Below, piece by piece: positions 1 through 7,983 of a DNA stretch of 64,000 bases. Each line of letters begins with the position of its first letter. Position 1 is the first letter of the stretch. The stretch is from the NCBI GenBank assembly GCA_903904815.1, contig CAIVDU010000071.1:144673-208672 (forward strand), given 5' to 3'. The DNA is from an uncultured Armatimonadota bacterium. GTDB taxonomy: Bacteria > Armatimonadota > Fimbriimonadia > Fimbriimonadales > Fimbriimonadaceae. A program made the translations under genes and the position numbers. A model generated the notes under the pieces. It saw nothing but the letters and a program-made list of their open reading frames with translations. It searched no databases and had not been told where the DNA came from.

Positions 1-1717
1 TCGCCCCATCCTCTGCGTGCGTCCCGTGGACGGCTAGGAAAACCACATCCGGTCGGTTATGTCCGGTGAAGGCGGGCAGTCTTCCCTTGCCCAGAAGCTG
101 CTCGGTTACATCGATAAGGGAAACCTCGTAACCGCGTGATTCAAGTGCTTTCTCGACGCATTTCCCCGAGTGGAGGCTGACCTCTCGCTCGGCCGAGTCA
201 CCGCCGAACAACACGGCGACTCTCATGGGGCTAGAACTTTCTCCACGACCACGCGGGAACCATCCCAACTCCACACGCCGTTTGAGCTCGTGAATCAGAG
301 CGGGAGCAAACTCCGAGATATTGCCGGCCCCCATTCCGACGACGACGTCACCGGGATGGACAAAACGACCAACGATTCTGGGTAGAAGATGTCGACTTGG
401 AACGTAGTGGACGGGCTTCGTGGCCCGCTCGGCGATCAAGGAAGAACTCACGCCCGGCATCGGAGCCTCTCTGGCCGGGTAGATGTCGGTGACAAAGACC
501 TCGTCCGCCAGATCGAGCGCTTCAGCAAACTCTTTGACTAACCCAGAGGTTCGGGAGTAGAGGTGCGGTTGAAACACGACGATGAGACGGCCAGTTCGCC
601 GGTTGGATGTATCTGTAGTAAAGTAGCGGTCCCGGACCGCACTCAGGCTGGCAGTCACCTCAGTCGGATGATGTGCGTAGTCGTCGATCACCAGAACATC
701 GCCGTCCTGTAGCACTTGAAGTCGCCTTTCTGCGCCGCTAAAAAACGCGATGCCCTGCTCGACGCTATCCAGGTCCAAGGGCGCCCCGGCGCTCTGCAGG
801 AAGGCGGCTGCCAGGAGAGCGCCTGCCGCGTTGAGTTCGTTGTGCTCTCCGGGAGTCGAAAGGACAGTCTTTTTAGCCTTGCCGTGAGCGCCCTCACGAA
901 TCTCCAATCCGAATTTGTTAGAAACCTGCTTTAGCCAAACTTCCGAGAGGCCGTAACCGAGAGCGGGGACCTCTGACAGTTCGGCAATTTCGGAAGCTCC
1001 TCGGTCTTCGGCGCAGTAGACCAGGCAGCCATCCGTTGGGATCGTGTTCGCGAACCGGACGACGCTGCTTCGGAGATTCTCATAGTTGCCGTGAAAATCG
1101 ACGTGATCGAGTTCCAAGTTGGTTAACAGAACTAAGTAAGGGTCGATGTCATGAAAGGCATCGTAGGCTTCGCACGCTTCGACCACTGCAAACTCTCCAC
1201 GGCCTTCTTTGACCGGACCACCCCACTGTGGGATCGAAGCTCCGACCACCACGAGTGGATCGAGCCCAGCCGCCACCAGACCAGCGCCTAACATGCCTGT
1301 CGTAGTTGTCTTGCCGTGAGTGCCGGTCACCGCGATGACCTTGTATGGCTTCAGCACCCAACCAAGCGCCTGACTCCGTCTTACTACTGGGATACCTAGC
1401 CGCTTAGCGGCCGCGACTTCGGGCGAACGATCGAGGTCGATGGCGTCAGTGACGATCAGCGCCTGCGGACGAGAATCGACTCGCTCGATCGGGTCTTCCG
1501 AGTGTCCAATGTGAGTTTGGATCCCTTCAAGCGAGATTCGATTGAGTTCCAACGATCCGGTTAGGTCGCTGCCCCGCACCTGGAAACCCCGATGGTGAAG
1601 CATCCTGGCCAACGCGCTCATTCCAGCGCCACCGATCCCCACGAGAAAGAAAGAGTTGAGGCCATCGAGGCTGGAGGTGGGAGCGAAAGCGGTCAGAATC
1701 TCGTCGGGTTTGCGCAT
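1..1717 (-). CDS. murC: Fused UDP-N-acetylmuramate--L-alanine ligase / D-alanine--D-alanine ligase (MurC-Ddl), truncated by the left edge
   Basis: The frame is open for 572 codons from ATG 1717 to base 1. Residues 1-490 are MurC: nucleotide fold with GIGGAGMSAL near residue 30, ATP loop GTHGKTTTT at 133-140 (Lys136), and IDDYAHHPTE near 344-353. It adds L-Ala to UDP-MurNAc in the cytoplasm. With no stop, the same frame continues through a short linker (GRGESSSP) into a Ddl N-terminus beginning at Met498 (VAVLFGGDSAERE, later LAVHGTHAEDG). Ddl makes D-Ala-D-Ala. I translated every codon between the two parts and found no stop or frameshift. Fused MurC-Ddl is known in Chlamydia. A GGAG about 13 nt before Met498 could allow internal initiation of a separate Ddl. 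The MurC start lies 4 nt after the murG stop. Confidence 0.93.
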   Translation of the reverse strand, partial: MRKPDEILTAFAPTSSLDGLNSFFLVGIGGAGMSALARMLHHRGFQVRGSDLTGSLELNRISLEGIQTHIGHSEDPIERVDSRPQALIVTDAIDLDRSPEVAAAKRLGIPVVRRSQALGWVLKPYKVIAVTGTHGKTTTTGMLGAGLVAAGLDPLVVVGASIPQWGGPVKEGRGEFAVVEACEAYDAFHDIDPYLVLLTNLELDHVDFHGNYENLRSSVVRFANTIPTDGCLVYCAEDRGASEIAELSEVPALGYGLSEVWLKQVSNKFGLEIREGAHGKAKKTVLSTPGEHNELNAAGALLAAAFLQSAGAPLDLDSVEQGIAFFSGAERRLQVLQDGDVLVIDDYAHHPTEVTASLSAVRDRYFTTDTSNRRTGRLIVVFQPHLYSRTSGLVKEFAEALDLADEVFVTDIYPAREAPMPGVSSSLIAERATKPVHYVPSRHLLPRIVGRFVHPGDVVVGMGAGNISEFAPALIHELKRRVELGWFPRGRGESSSPMRVAVLFGGDSAEREVSLHSGKCVEKALESRGYEVSLIDVTEQLLGKGRLPAFTGHNRPDVVFLAVHGTHAEDGA

Positions 1718-1721
1718 GGAT

Positions 1722-2792
1722 TTATGAAGGTTGAATGGGTTCCCGGGCGGCGGCCCTGTACAGTATGTCGACGATTTGCTCTGTCGCGTTCGGCACATCC
1801 CATGCCTGAAGGGCGGCCTGGGCCTTCACGCGGCGGGGAGCGTCACTAAGCCAGCCGTCCAGAGCTTCGGCAACGCGCTCAGGGGTTGCGTCGGACTGAT
1901 CCAACAACGTTGCTCCGCCAAACGCCACCAGTTCTTTCGCGTTTTCACGCTGGTGATCGTCGGCGGAAGTGGGAAGCGGAATCAAAACGCTTGGCAGCCC
2001 AAACATGGCGAATTCAGCAACTGTGCCTCCACTTCGAGCGACCGCAACTGACGAGGTTAAGTACGCCTCAACGATTTGCTCGGTCTCCAAATACGGAACG
2101 ATTTGGTAGTTTTCTCCCACTCGCACCTTGGCCACAACAGATTCGAAGTTTCCGCGGCCCGCCGCGTGAATAAAGTGAACCGCCGGGCTCAAGAACGACG
2201 AAGCGGCAGGCGCGGCCTCATTCAGGAATGCGGACCCTTGAGAGCCCCCAAGCACGACTATCGAGTTCCCCTTGTCCGTTCTCTCGGTAACCGCCGACCG
2301 CAGTTCTCGTCGAATGGGCTGTCCCGTTCGAATGGCGGTGGGATGGCTCTTGACGGTAGCAAAGAAGGTACAGGTGAATGCGGCCGCCTTGCCAGCAAAC
2401 ATGAGGTTCGATCTTCCCGGCACGCTGTTCGCCTCGTGAATGGTGTAAGGAATACCGAGTGATCGCGCAGCCGCCATCACCGGAGCCGCACTATAGCCGC
2501 CGGTAGAGAACACGACGTCGGGTTGGGCGGACCTAAGCGCGGCCTTGGCTTGGACGGTAGCCCGGAGTAGCGCGGTCGCTGAGCGCCACCCTCGCGGTGT
2601 CTTCAGCGAGTAAAGCGGTTCGGAGGGGAATCCTTGAAAGAGGATCCCCTTTTGCCGACAGATCTCGCCCTCTTGCCCCCGGAGGGATCCAAGGTACACG
2701 ATCTCGCTTCCCCGCTCCTGTGCCAGTCGGGCAACCTCAAGCGCCGGATAGATGTGTCCGCCGGTTCCACCACCGGTTACTGCGAGTCGCAA
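1722..2792 (-). CDS. murG: UDP-N-acetylglucosamine--N-acetylmuramyl-(pentapeptide) pyrophosphoryl-undecaprenol N-acetylglucosamine transferase
   Basis: MurG transfers GlcNAc to lipid I, making lipid II at the inner face of the cytoplasmic membrane. Seen: the N-terminal glycine-rich motif GGGTGGHIYPALEVA right after the start, GGSQGS and HAAGRGN in the middle, and ARSGGTVAE in the nucleotide-sugar site. I chose the TTG at 2792 because it follows a strong GGAGGAGGGGGAG ribosome-binding site and gives 356 residues, the usual MurG length. The frame is open further upstream to 2933, but that part lies inside ftsW and looks like a shadow. It overlaps the ftsW 3' end by about 56 nt, which suggests translational coupling. 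Confidence 0.94.
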   Translation of the reverse strand: MRLAVTGGGTGGHIYPALEVARLAQERGSEIVYLGSLRGQEGEICRQKGILFQGFPSEPLYSLKTPRGWRSATALLRATVQAKAALRSAQPDVVFSTGGYSAAPVMAAARSLGIPYTIHEANSVPGRSNLMFAGKAAAFTCTFFATVKSHPTAIRTGQPIRRELRSAVTERTDKGNSIVVLGGSQGSAFLNEAAPAASSFLSPAVHFIHAAGRGNFESVVAKVRVGENYQIVPYLETEQIVEAYLTSSVAVARSGGTVAEFAMFGLPSVLIPLPTSADDHQRENAKELVAFGGATLLDQSDATPERVAEALDGWLSDAPRRVKAQAALQAWDVPNATEQIVDILYRAAAREPIQPS

Positions 2793-3960
2793 CTTTCTCC
2801 CCCTCCTCCACGGGCTTCCTAGCCGGCATTTGAGTTGCCTGGCAAAGCCCCATCGCAATCCAAAGGGCGACCAAGCTCGACCCGCCCGAACTAATGAATG
2901 GCAATGGGATGCCAATCGCGGGAAGGAAGGCATTCGCCATCATCACATTGACGCACGTCTGAATTCCTAGCCAAGCTCCGACCCCGTAAAGCACCAACAT
3001 CGAAAACCGGTCGGTCGCCTTTCGCGCCAAGTAAAGCAGTCGCCAAACGAGGCCACCCAGCGCTCCCAGGATCAGCAACGCTCCCCAAAGGCCGGTCTCC
3101 TCTCCAATTGTCGCCATGATGAAGTCGGTGGTAGTGGCAGGCAGCAAGTGCTTGACGCGCCCACCCCCAATTCCGACGCCAATCACGCCACCGTCCGCCT
3201 GGGCCAGTTCCGACTGAGCGGTCTGATAGCCGGTGTCATCAACATTTTCTCGACTCCAGCGTTGGGTGTGGTGGGTAATCCTTTCAAGGCGATAGGGCTC
3301 TTTTAGGACGAGCAGCCACGATCCGATCATTGCGATCCCGACGACGGCCAAGAGCGACTTCGAAGAAACGCCTCCTGGCACGAACATTGCAAAGGCCGTC
3401 GCGGCAATAACGGCCGCCGTTCCCAAGTCTGGCTGCATCTCGATGAGCACGACCGCGAACAAAACGAGGAATGCCGGAATCATCCGGCGAAACTTTGGCC
3501 ACCAGACCGTTTCAAGAGCCTGCACGGCATCCTTACGCTTCGGAATTCGCTTCGGCCAGCTCTGCCGATCGGCAAAAACGGCCGCCAAGTAGAGAATGAC
3601 GGCGACCTTGGCAAACTCCGAGGGCTCGATCCCGAACTTTCCAATTCCGATCCACCGCTTGGCGCCGTTGAGTTCTTGGCCGCGAATTTTGACGAGGAAT
3701 AAGAGGAGTAAGTTGACGATCCAAGCAGCTTTAGCCACAAGTTTCCAGGTCGCAGGTCGAAGGCAGGCGCACCCAAAGGACGCCAAGAGGGCTATCGGGA
3801 GCCAGATCAACTGGGCCCGAAACTCGGGCGGAATCCATCCCCGACTCTCAGAAAGCGATCGGGCGTAGCCCGCATCGAAGATGAATAACAGTCCTATCCC
3901 TGACGCAATCAGGGCCAAGACAAACAGTATGGGGTCGTAAAGCCTTATCCGAACGTTCAC
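2737..3960 (-). CDS. ftsW: Septal peptidoglycan polymerase FtsW (SEDS family)
   Basis: A 407-residue polytopic membrane protein with about ten hydrophobic segments. It polymerises lipid II at the septum together with FtsI. Family signatures are visible: WIGIGKFGIEPSEFAKVAVIL, where the SEDS catalytic region lies, and IPLPFISSGGSS near the C-terminus. The start is GTG at 3960, overlapping the murD stop as GTGA. Position between murD and murG is the standard dcw order and separates it from RodA, which is usually paired with mrdA. The C-terminus is basic and overlaps murG. Confidence 0.92.
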   Translation of the reverse strand: MNVRIRLYDPILFVLALIASGIGLLFIFDAGYARSLSESRGWIPPEFRAQLIWLPIALLASFGCACLRPATWKLVAKAAWIVNLLLLFLVKIRGQELNGAKRWIGIGKFGIEPSEFAKVAVILYLAAVFADRQSWPKRIPKRKDAVQALETVWWPKFRRMIPAFLVLFAVVLIEMQPDLGTAAVIAATAFAMFVPGGVSSKSLLAVVGIAMIGSWLLVLKEPYRLERITHHTQRWSRENVDDTGYQTAQSELAQADGGVIGVGIGGGRVKHLLPATTTDFIMATIGEETGLWGALLILGALGGLVWRLLYLARKATDRFSMLVLYGVGAWLGIQTCVNVMMANAFLPAIGIPLPFISSGGSSLVALWIAMGLCQATQMPARKPVEEGEKVATRSNRWWNRRTHLSGA

Positions 3961-5543
3961 GAGTCAAGCCACTCCTTGGCAATCGTCTTAAACACGTCTC
4001 CCCGATCGCGAAAATCGCGAAACTGGTCTGTACTCGCACATCCCGGTGCAAGCATGATGGTCTCGCCAGAGCGCGCCTCGAGCACTGCGGCACGGAACGC
4101 TTCGGCGAGCGTGGCAAAGATCGGGAACCCGCCACCCAGCATATTATCCAGGGTCTTGGCGTCTGAACCAAACAGATAGGCCTTATTGCGATGATTCGCC
4201 AAGTAGTTGGCGAGGGGCTCGAAGTCGAGACCCTTATTGGTTCCGCCGATCAGGAGGTGAACAAGCTGATTGATGCCTTCGGCCGACTTTATCACCGCGT
4301 CCGGGTTCGTGCACATCGAGTTATTGATCACTCCAACGCCTTCGCGCTCTCCGACCGATTCCATGCGATGGGCTAACCCCTTGAACTGTTTCAATCCAGC
4401 GATGATCTCTTTCGGGAGGATTCGGACCGTTCCCTCCTCCGGTCTTCGGACATCGTAAACCGATCGCTTTTCGGCGACATGGCTGAGATAGGCTTCGACG
4501 GCTCGGTTCAAGAGAGTCGCGGCGTTTGAGCCTGGGTCCTCCGCAGCCTTCCAAGCCAAGGCGGAGTAGCTGAGGAGCGCGGCCATGGTGGCATTGTTCA
4601 GGTTGTGCGGCTCGTTGAAGGGCAACTCTTCGAGCCGAATATGCCGGTGAAGGATGAGGAGTTCGGTGTCGTCGACTCGGCCGTCGTGCCCGGTGAGCCC
4701 AAAGGTGAACACGGTCGGAATGTCGAGCTGCCGTTCGTGCACAAAGTCACCGGTTGCATGCAGCCCAAGCTCGACGGCGTGCTCAACTTTCGGGGACATG
4801 TAGTGGGCATTAAGCGGTAAATAGGCTGATCCCACGTGTCCAGGGGGAAGAACCACGGGGTCGTTCGCCCGCACGACGAGATAGTCGTTGTGATCTTGAT
4901 TCGCGAACAGCTTGAGTTTCGTGCTCGCATATTCGTCGAAGCTGTCGTAGCGGTCTAGATGGTCGGGGGTGATATTGGTGATGCCCGCCACGGCCGGCTT
5001 GAAGTCGACGATCCACTCAAGCTGAAAGGAACTGATCTCGGCAACGAGAATCTGGTTGGGAGTCGACCGTAGGGCAGCTTCTGTCAGCGGAACCTCCGGA
5101 TACCCTGATCCGAAGATGTTCCCGCAAAGCACGGCGTCTTCGCCGCAAGCGCGGAGACACAGCATCGTCATCACCGTCGTCGTGCTCTTGCCGTTGGTTC
5201 CCGTGATCGCAATGATCGGCGCCTTGGAGATCCGAAAAGCGAACTCGACTTCGCTCACGACCACCAAGCCTCGATCAAGCGCAGCCCTCAGCACAGGATG
5301 AGCTCTGGGGACCGCCGGATTGACCACCACGAGATCCCAAGCTTCGTCGCCAAATTCTCCGTTCCAACCAAGCGTCACCGGTATGCCAGCCGATACGGCC
5401 TCCTCGTATACGTCGCGTTTGGGCAGCGAACCAAGCGGCTTCTCATCGAAAACTCGGGGGTGACCACCCAGTTCGAGAGTGGCTTTTCCGATGGCGAGGC
5501 CGCTCCTCCCCAGCCCAAAAATAGCGACGTTCTTTCCGGTCAT
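3957..5543 (-). CDS. murD: UDP-N-acetylmuramoylalanine--glutamate ligase, variant MurD
   Basis: Adds glutamate to UDP-MurNAc-L-Ala. I chose ATG 5543, which overlaps the mraY stop as ATGA and begins MTGKNVAIFGLGRSG. The longer frame to 5657 lies in mraY. Seen: ATP loop GTNGKSTTTV, the Glu of AEISSFQLE, ITPDHLDRYDSF, the Asn pair in PHNLNNATMAAL and the Arg of GLAHRMESV. The motif read as NDSKATN in standard MurD is INNSMCTNPDA here (residues 406-416), so the conserved Asp and Lys are Asn408 and Met410. At 528 residues it is about 80 longer than typical MurD, with extra sequence in the central domain. D-Glu as substrate is assumed from the family and not shown by the sequence. Confidence 0.88.
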   Translation of the reverse strand: MTGKNVAIFGLGRSGLAIGKATLELGGHPRVFDEKPLGSLPKRDVYEEAVSAGIPVTLGWNGEFGDEAWDLVVVNPAVPRAHPVLRAALDRGLVVVSEVEFAFRISKAPIIAITGTNGKSTTTVMTMLCLRACGEDAVLCGNIFGSGYPEVPLTEAALRSTPNQILVAEISSFQLEWIVDFKPAVAGITNITPDHLDRYDSFDEYASTKLKLFANQDHNDYLVVRANDPVVLPPGHVGSAYLPLNAHYMSPKVEHAVELGLHATGDFVHERQLDIPTVFTFGLTGHDGRVDDTELLILHRHIRLEELPFNEPHNLNNATMAALLSYSALAWKAAEDPGSNAATLLNRAVEAYLSHVAEKRSVYDVRRPEEGTVRILPKEIIAGLKQFKGLAHRMESVGEREGVGVINNSMCTNPDAVIKSAEGINQLVHLLIGGTNKGLDFEPLANYLANHRNKAYLFGSDAKTLDNMLGGGFPIFATLAEAFRAAVLEARSGETIMLAPGCASTDQFRDFRDRGDVFKTIAKEWLDS

Positions 5544-6592
5544 CGAACCAGAGTCACTCCATTTTCTACAGAAAGCCCGACGGCAATCTGGATCGCCAAA
5601 GCGGACAAGACAAACTGACAGAGTGCGAACAGCCAGACCACACGGCTCTCGGGCCATCCAGCCTTCTCAAAGGCGTGATGAATGGGGGTGTAAGGAAACA
5701 GCTTTTTGTGACGCAGTTTTACCGAGGCGATCTGGAGTGGGACCGGAACCAACTCCACCACCATCATCAAGCTCGCCACCACGAGGGCAAGGCAAATCCC
5801 GATCGGAGGTCCCGGCGGAGGCCCGCTAAAATGGGCGACTTGGTGAGTCGTGACCGGCAGAGTAATCATCAGTACCGTCGCTCCGAACACCGCTCCAATG
5901 CCGAGAGAGCCTACGTCGCCCATAAAAATCTTGGCAGGCGGAGCATTCAAAACGAGGAACGGAATGGTCGCTCCGACCAGCGCCATGAGTACAGGTAGGA
6001 CTTCGCTGTGTCCCGCGATGGCCGCGACCCCCATTAATCCGAAACTGAGAGTGACTAGAAGCGAGCCGGCGAGGCCGTCCAAGCCATCCGAGAAGTTGTA
6101 GGCGTTGGAGAAGAACAAGACTAGAAAAACGGCGACTCCAATGTAAGTTGCATTGCCGCTGTACGCGGGAACGGCGTACACGAGGGCAGCGACAAGCTGC
6201 ATGGCGATCTTCTGTTTCCAACCAAGACCCCGCTTTCCGACCAATAGTCTTGGGACGACATAGTCGTCGACAAAGCCGATGAGGCTGAATAGGACGAACA
6301 GAACAAGAATTAGCCTCGCCGTCCCTGGGATCAATTCGATACCGGATTGCCCCACCGAGTCGCCGATGGTTGCGGACACTCCCGATGAAGGCAAGGACAA
6401 AACAGCCAAGGCCACCCCAAAGCCGGCCGCGATGATCAGTCCACCCATCGTGGGGGTTCCCTGCTTTTTTGCGTGGCCCTCCGGTGCAAACTGGCTAACG
6501 GTTTGCCGTGACTTCATCGCCTTTAACAGCTGAAGAATCGGATACGCGGCAATCCCGCTCACCACCAGTGAGACCCAAAACGCCGTCGGCAA
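5540..6592 (-). CDS. mraY: Phospho-N-acetylmuramoyl-pentapeptide-transferase
   Basis: Integral membrane enzyme of about 350 residues that moves phospho-MurNAc-pentapeptide onto undecaprenyl phosphate (lipid I). Family motifs are all visible: HAKKQGTPTMGGL in the first cytoplasmic loop, NAYNFSDGLDGLAG with the catalytic aspartates, FMGDVGSLGIGA, and PIHHAFEKAGWPESRVV in the HHH-type loop. The start is TTG 6592, 11 nt after the murF stop, with only a weak ribosome-binding site, so translation probably depends on upstream genes. It ends in an ATGA overlap with murD. Confidence 0.93.
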   Translation of the reverse strand: MPTAFWVSLVVSGIAAYPILQLLKAMKSRQTVSQFAPEGHAKKQGTPTMGGLIIAAGFGVALAVLSLPSSGVSATIGDSVGQSGIELIPGTARLILVLFVLFSLIGFVDDYVVPRLLVGKRGLGWKQKIAMQLVAALVYAVPAYSGNATYIGVAVFLVLFFSNAYNFSDGLDGLAGSLLVTLSFGLMGVAAIAGHSEVLPVLMALVGATIPFLVLNAPPAKIFMGDVGSLGIGAVFGATVLMITLPVTTHQVAHFSGPPPGPPIGICLALVVASLMMVVELVPVPLQIASVKLRHKKLFPYTPIHHAFEKAGWPESRVVWLFALCQFVLSALAIQIAVGLSVENGVTLVR

Positions 6593-6603
6593 CGAACCGT
6601 AAA

Positions 6604-7977
6604 TCAGCTCACACTCTCCAGGGCTTTCTCCAATTCCAACGCGCGGCTCCCCTTAACCAAGACGGCATCCCCGGGCTTAGAGGCGCGCAGGAATTCACGA
6701 ACCTCCTCCAGGCCCTCGGCCATTCGCATTGGGATACTCGCCGATTTGGCTTCGTCCAACGCCCACTGCATTGCCGCACCAACGAAAAGGACCTCGTCGA
6801 GGTGATGCTCAGCAACCGCCTTGCCGACCATCCGATGCGCCTGCTCCGAATGGTCGCCAAGCTCTCGCATCTCTCCAATGACCGCTCGCCGCTTCCCCAG
6901 GACGCGGAGCTCGGCCAAGGTCTCAATGGCAGCGATCATGCTGGGAGGGCTCGCATTGTAGGTGTCCAGCAAAATGTTGGCCTCATTGACCACAACCAAC
7001 TCCATTCGCATCGGTGGAAGAGTGGCGAGGCGCATCGCCTCGGCAGCTTCGTCCAGATCGACGCCCAGCGCGTGGGCAACCGCCATCGCGGCGGACGCGT
7101 TCAAGGCAATATGCCTTCCCACTGCCGGCAAGACGGTCGTCCAAGCCCGCGATCCGACGACACCCGAAACCCGACATTGGGTCCAACTCAGCGGTTGATA
7201 ATCGGTGACGCGACAAGTCGCCTCGTCGGAGACCCCAAAGGTGACTACCGTTCTCTTGGCGGCTTTGGATTGGAGCATCGTCAAGAATTCGTCCTCGTGC
7301 CAGAGCACGGCGACGCCATTAGCCGGCAATGCCTCAAGAAGCTCGGACTTCGCCATGGCGATGCCTTCGCGAGAACCCACCATCTCGATGTGGGCATAGC
7401 CGATGTTAGTGACGACCCCGAGTGTCGGTCGAGAAAAGGCGGCGAGGTGGGCGACCTGTCCAAAGCCCCTCATCGACATTTCGACGACCACCGCGCGATG
7501 CGCGGCAGTGACTTCTGCCCACAAGAGCGGCGCGGTGAACTCGGTATTCCGGTTGCCATGCGTCTTCAAGACTGGTCCCAACGGCGCCAGTGCGGCGGCA
7601 ATGAACTCTTTCGTGGTGGTCTTTCCAGCGCTACCGGTGACACCGATTACCGGTCCCTCAAAAGCTTCCCGAAGATGGCTAGCCATCTTAGCTAACGCCT
7701 CGACCACGTTCGGCACCAGCACGTAAGAACCAGAAACGGGACGCTCACAAAGCGTTCCGGAGGCTCCAAGTTCCAGTGCGGCAGGCACAAACTCGTGCCC
7801 GTCGACTCGTGCACCCCGAATCGCGAGAAACAGGTCTCCAGTTTGGACGCCGTTGGAGTCGGTCGCGAATCCCGAAATCGGGCGGTCCTGTCCCACTAGC
7901 TGTCCATCCGCGAGTGCAGCTACTTGAGCAAGACTTGTGACCGTAAGAGGTGGTCGACCATTGGTAGGAGCGGACAT
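6604..7977 (-). CDS. murF: UDP-N-acetylmuramoyl-tripeptide--D-alanyl-D-alanine ligase
   Basis: Last cytoplasmic Mur ligase; it joins D-Ala-D-Ala, the product of the downstream Ddl domain, to the tripeptide. The 457 residues carry the N-terminal uridine-binding fold (SGFATDSNGVQTGDLFLAIRG), ATP loop GSAGKTTTKEFI, the carbamylated-lysine region ENRNTEFTAPL-like segment HGNRNTEF, and the conserved DTYNASPPSM in the C-terminal domain. It begins 6 nt after the murE stop without an obvious Shine-Dalgarno sequence. Length and order are normal for a dcw cluster. Confidence 0.94.
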   Translation of the reverse strand: MSAPTNGRPPLTVTSLAQVAALADGQLVGQDRPISGFATDSNGVQTGDLFLAIRGARVDGHEFVPAALELGASGTLCERPVSGSYVLVPNVVEALAKMASHLREAFEGPVIGVTGSAGKTTTKEFIAAALAPLGPVLKTHGNRNTEFTAPLLWAEVTAAHRAVVVEMSMRGFGQVAHLAAFSRPTLGVVTNIGYAHIEMVGSREGIAMAKSELLEALPANGVAVLWHEDEFLTMLQSKAAKRTVVTFGVSDEATCRVTDYQPLSWTQCRVSGVVGSRAWTTVLPAVGRHIALNASAAMAVAHALGVDLDEAAEAMRLATLPPMRMELVVVNEANILLDTYNASPPSMIAAIETLAELRVLGKRRAVIGEMRELGDHSEQAHRMVGKAVAEHHLDEVLFVGAAMQWALDEAKSASIPMRMAEGLEEVREFLRASKPGDAVLVKGSRALELEKALESVS

Positions 7978-7983
7978 ATCGGT

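Noticed and set aside
4305..4328. Sequencing error as explanation for the MurD motif change
   Set aside because: Frame and all flanking residues are normal, and two separate codons would have to be wrong.
5544..5657. N-terminal extension of MurD up to 5657
   Set aside because: It lies wholly inside mraY, and the ATGA overlap at 5543 gives the normal MurD N-terminus.
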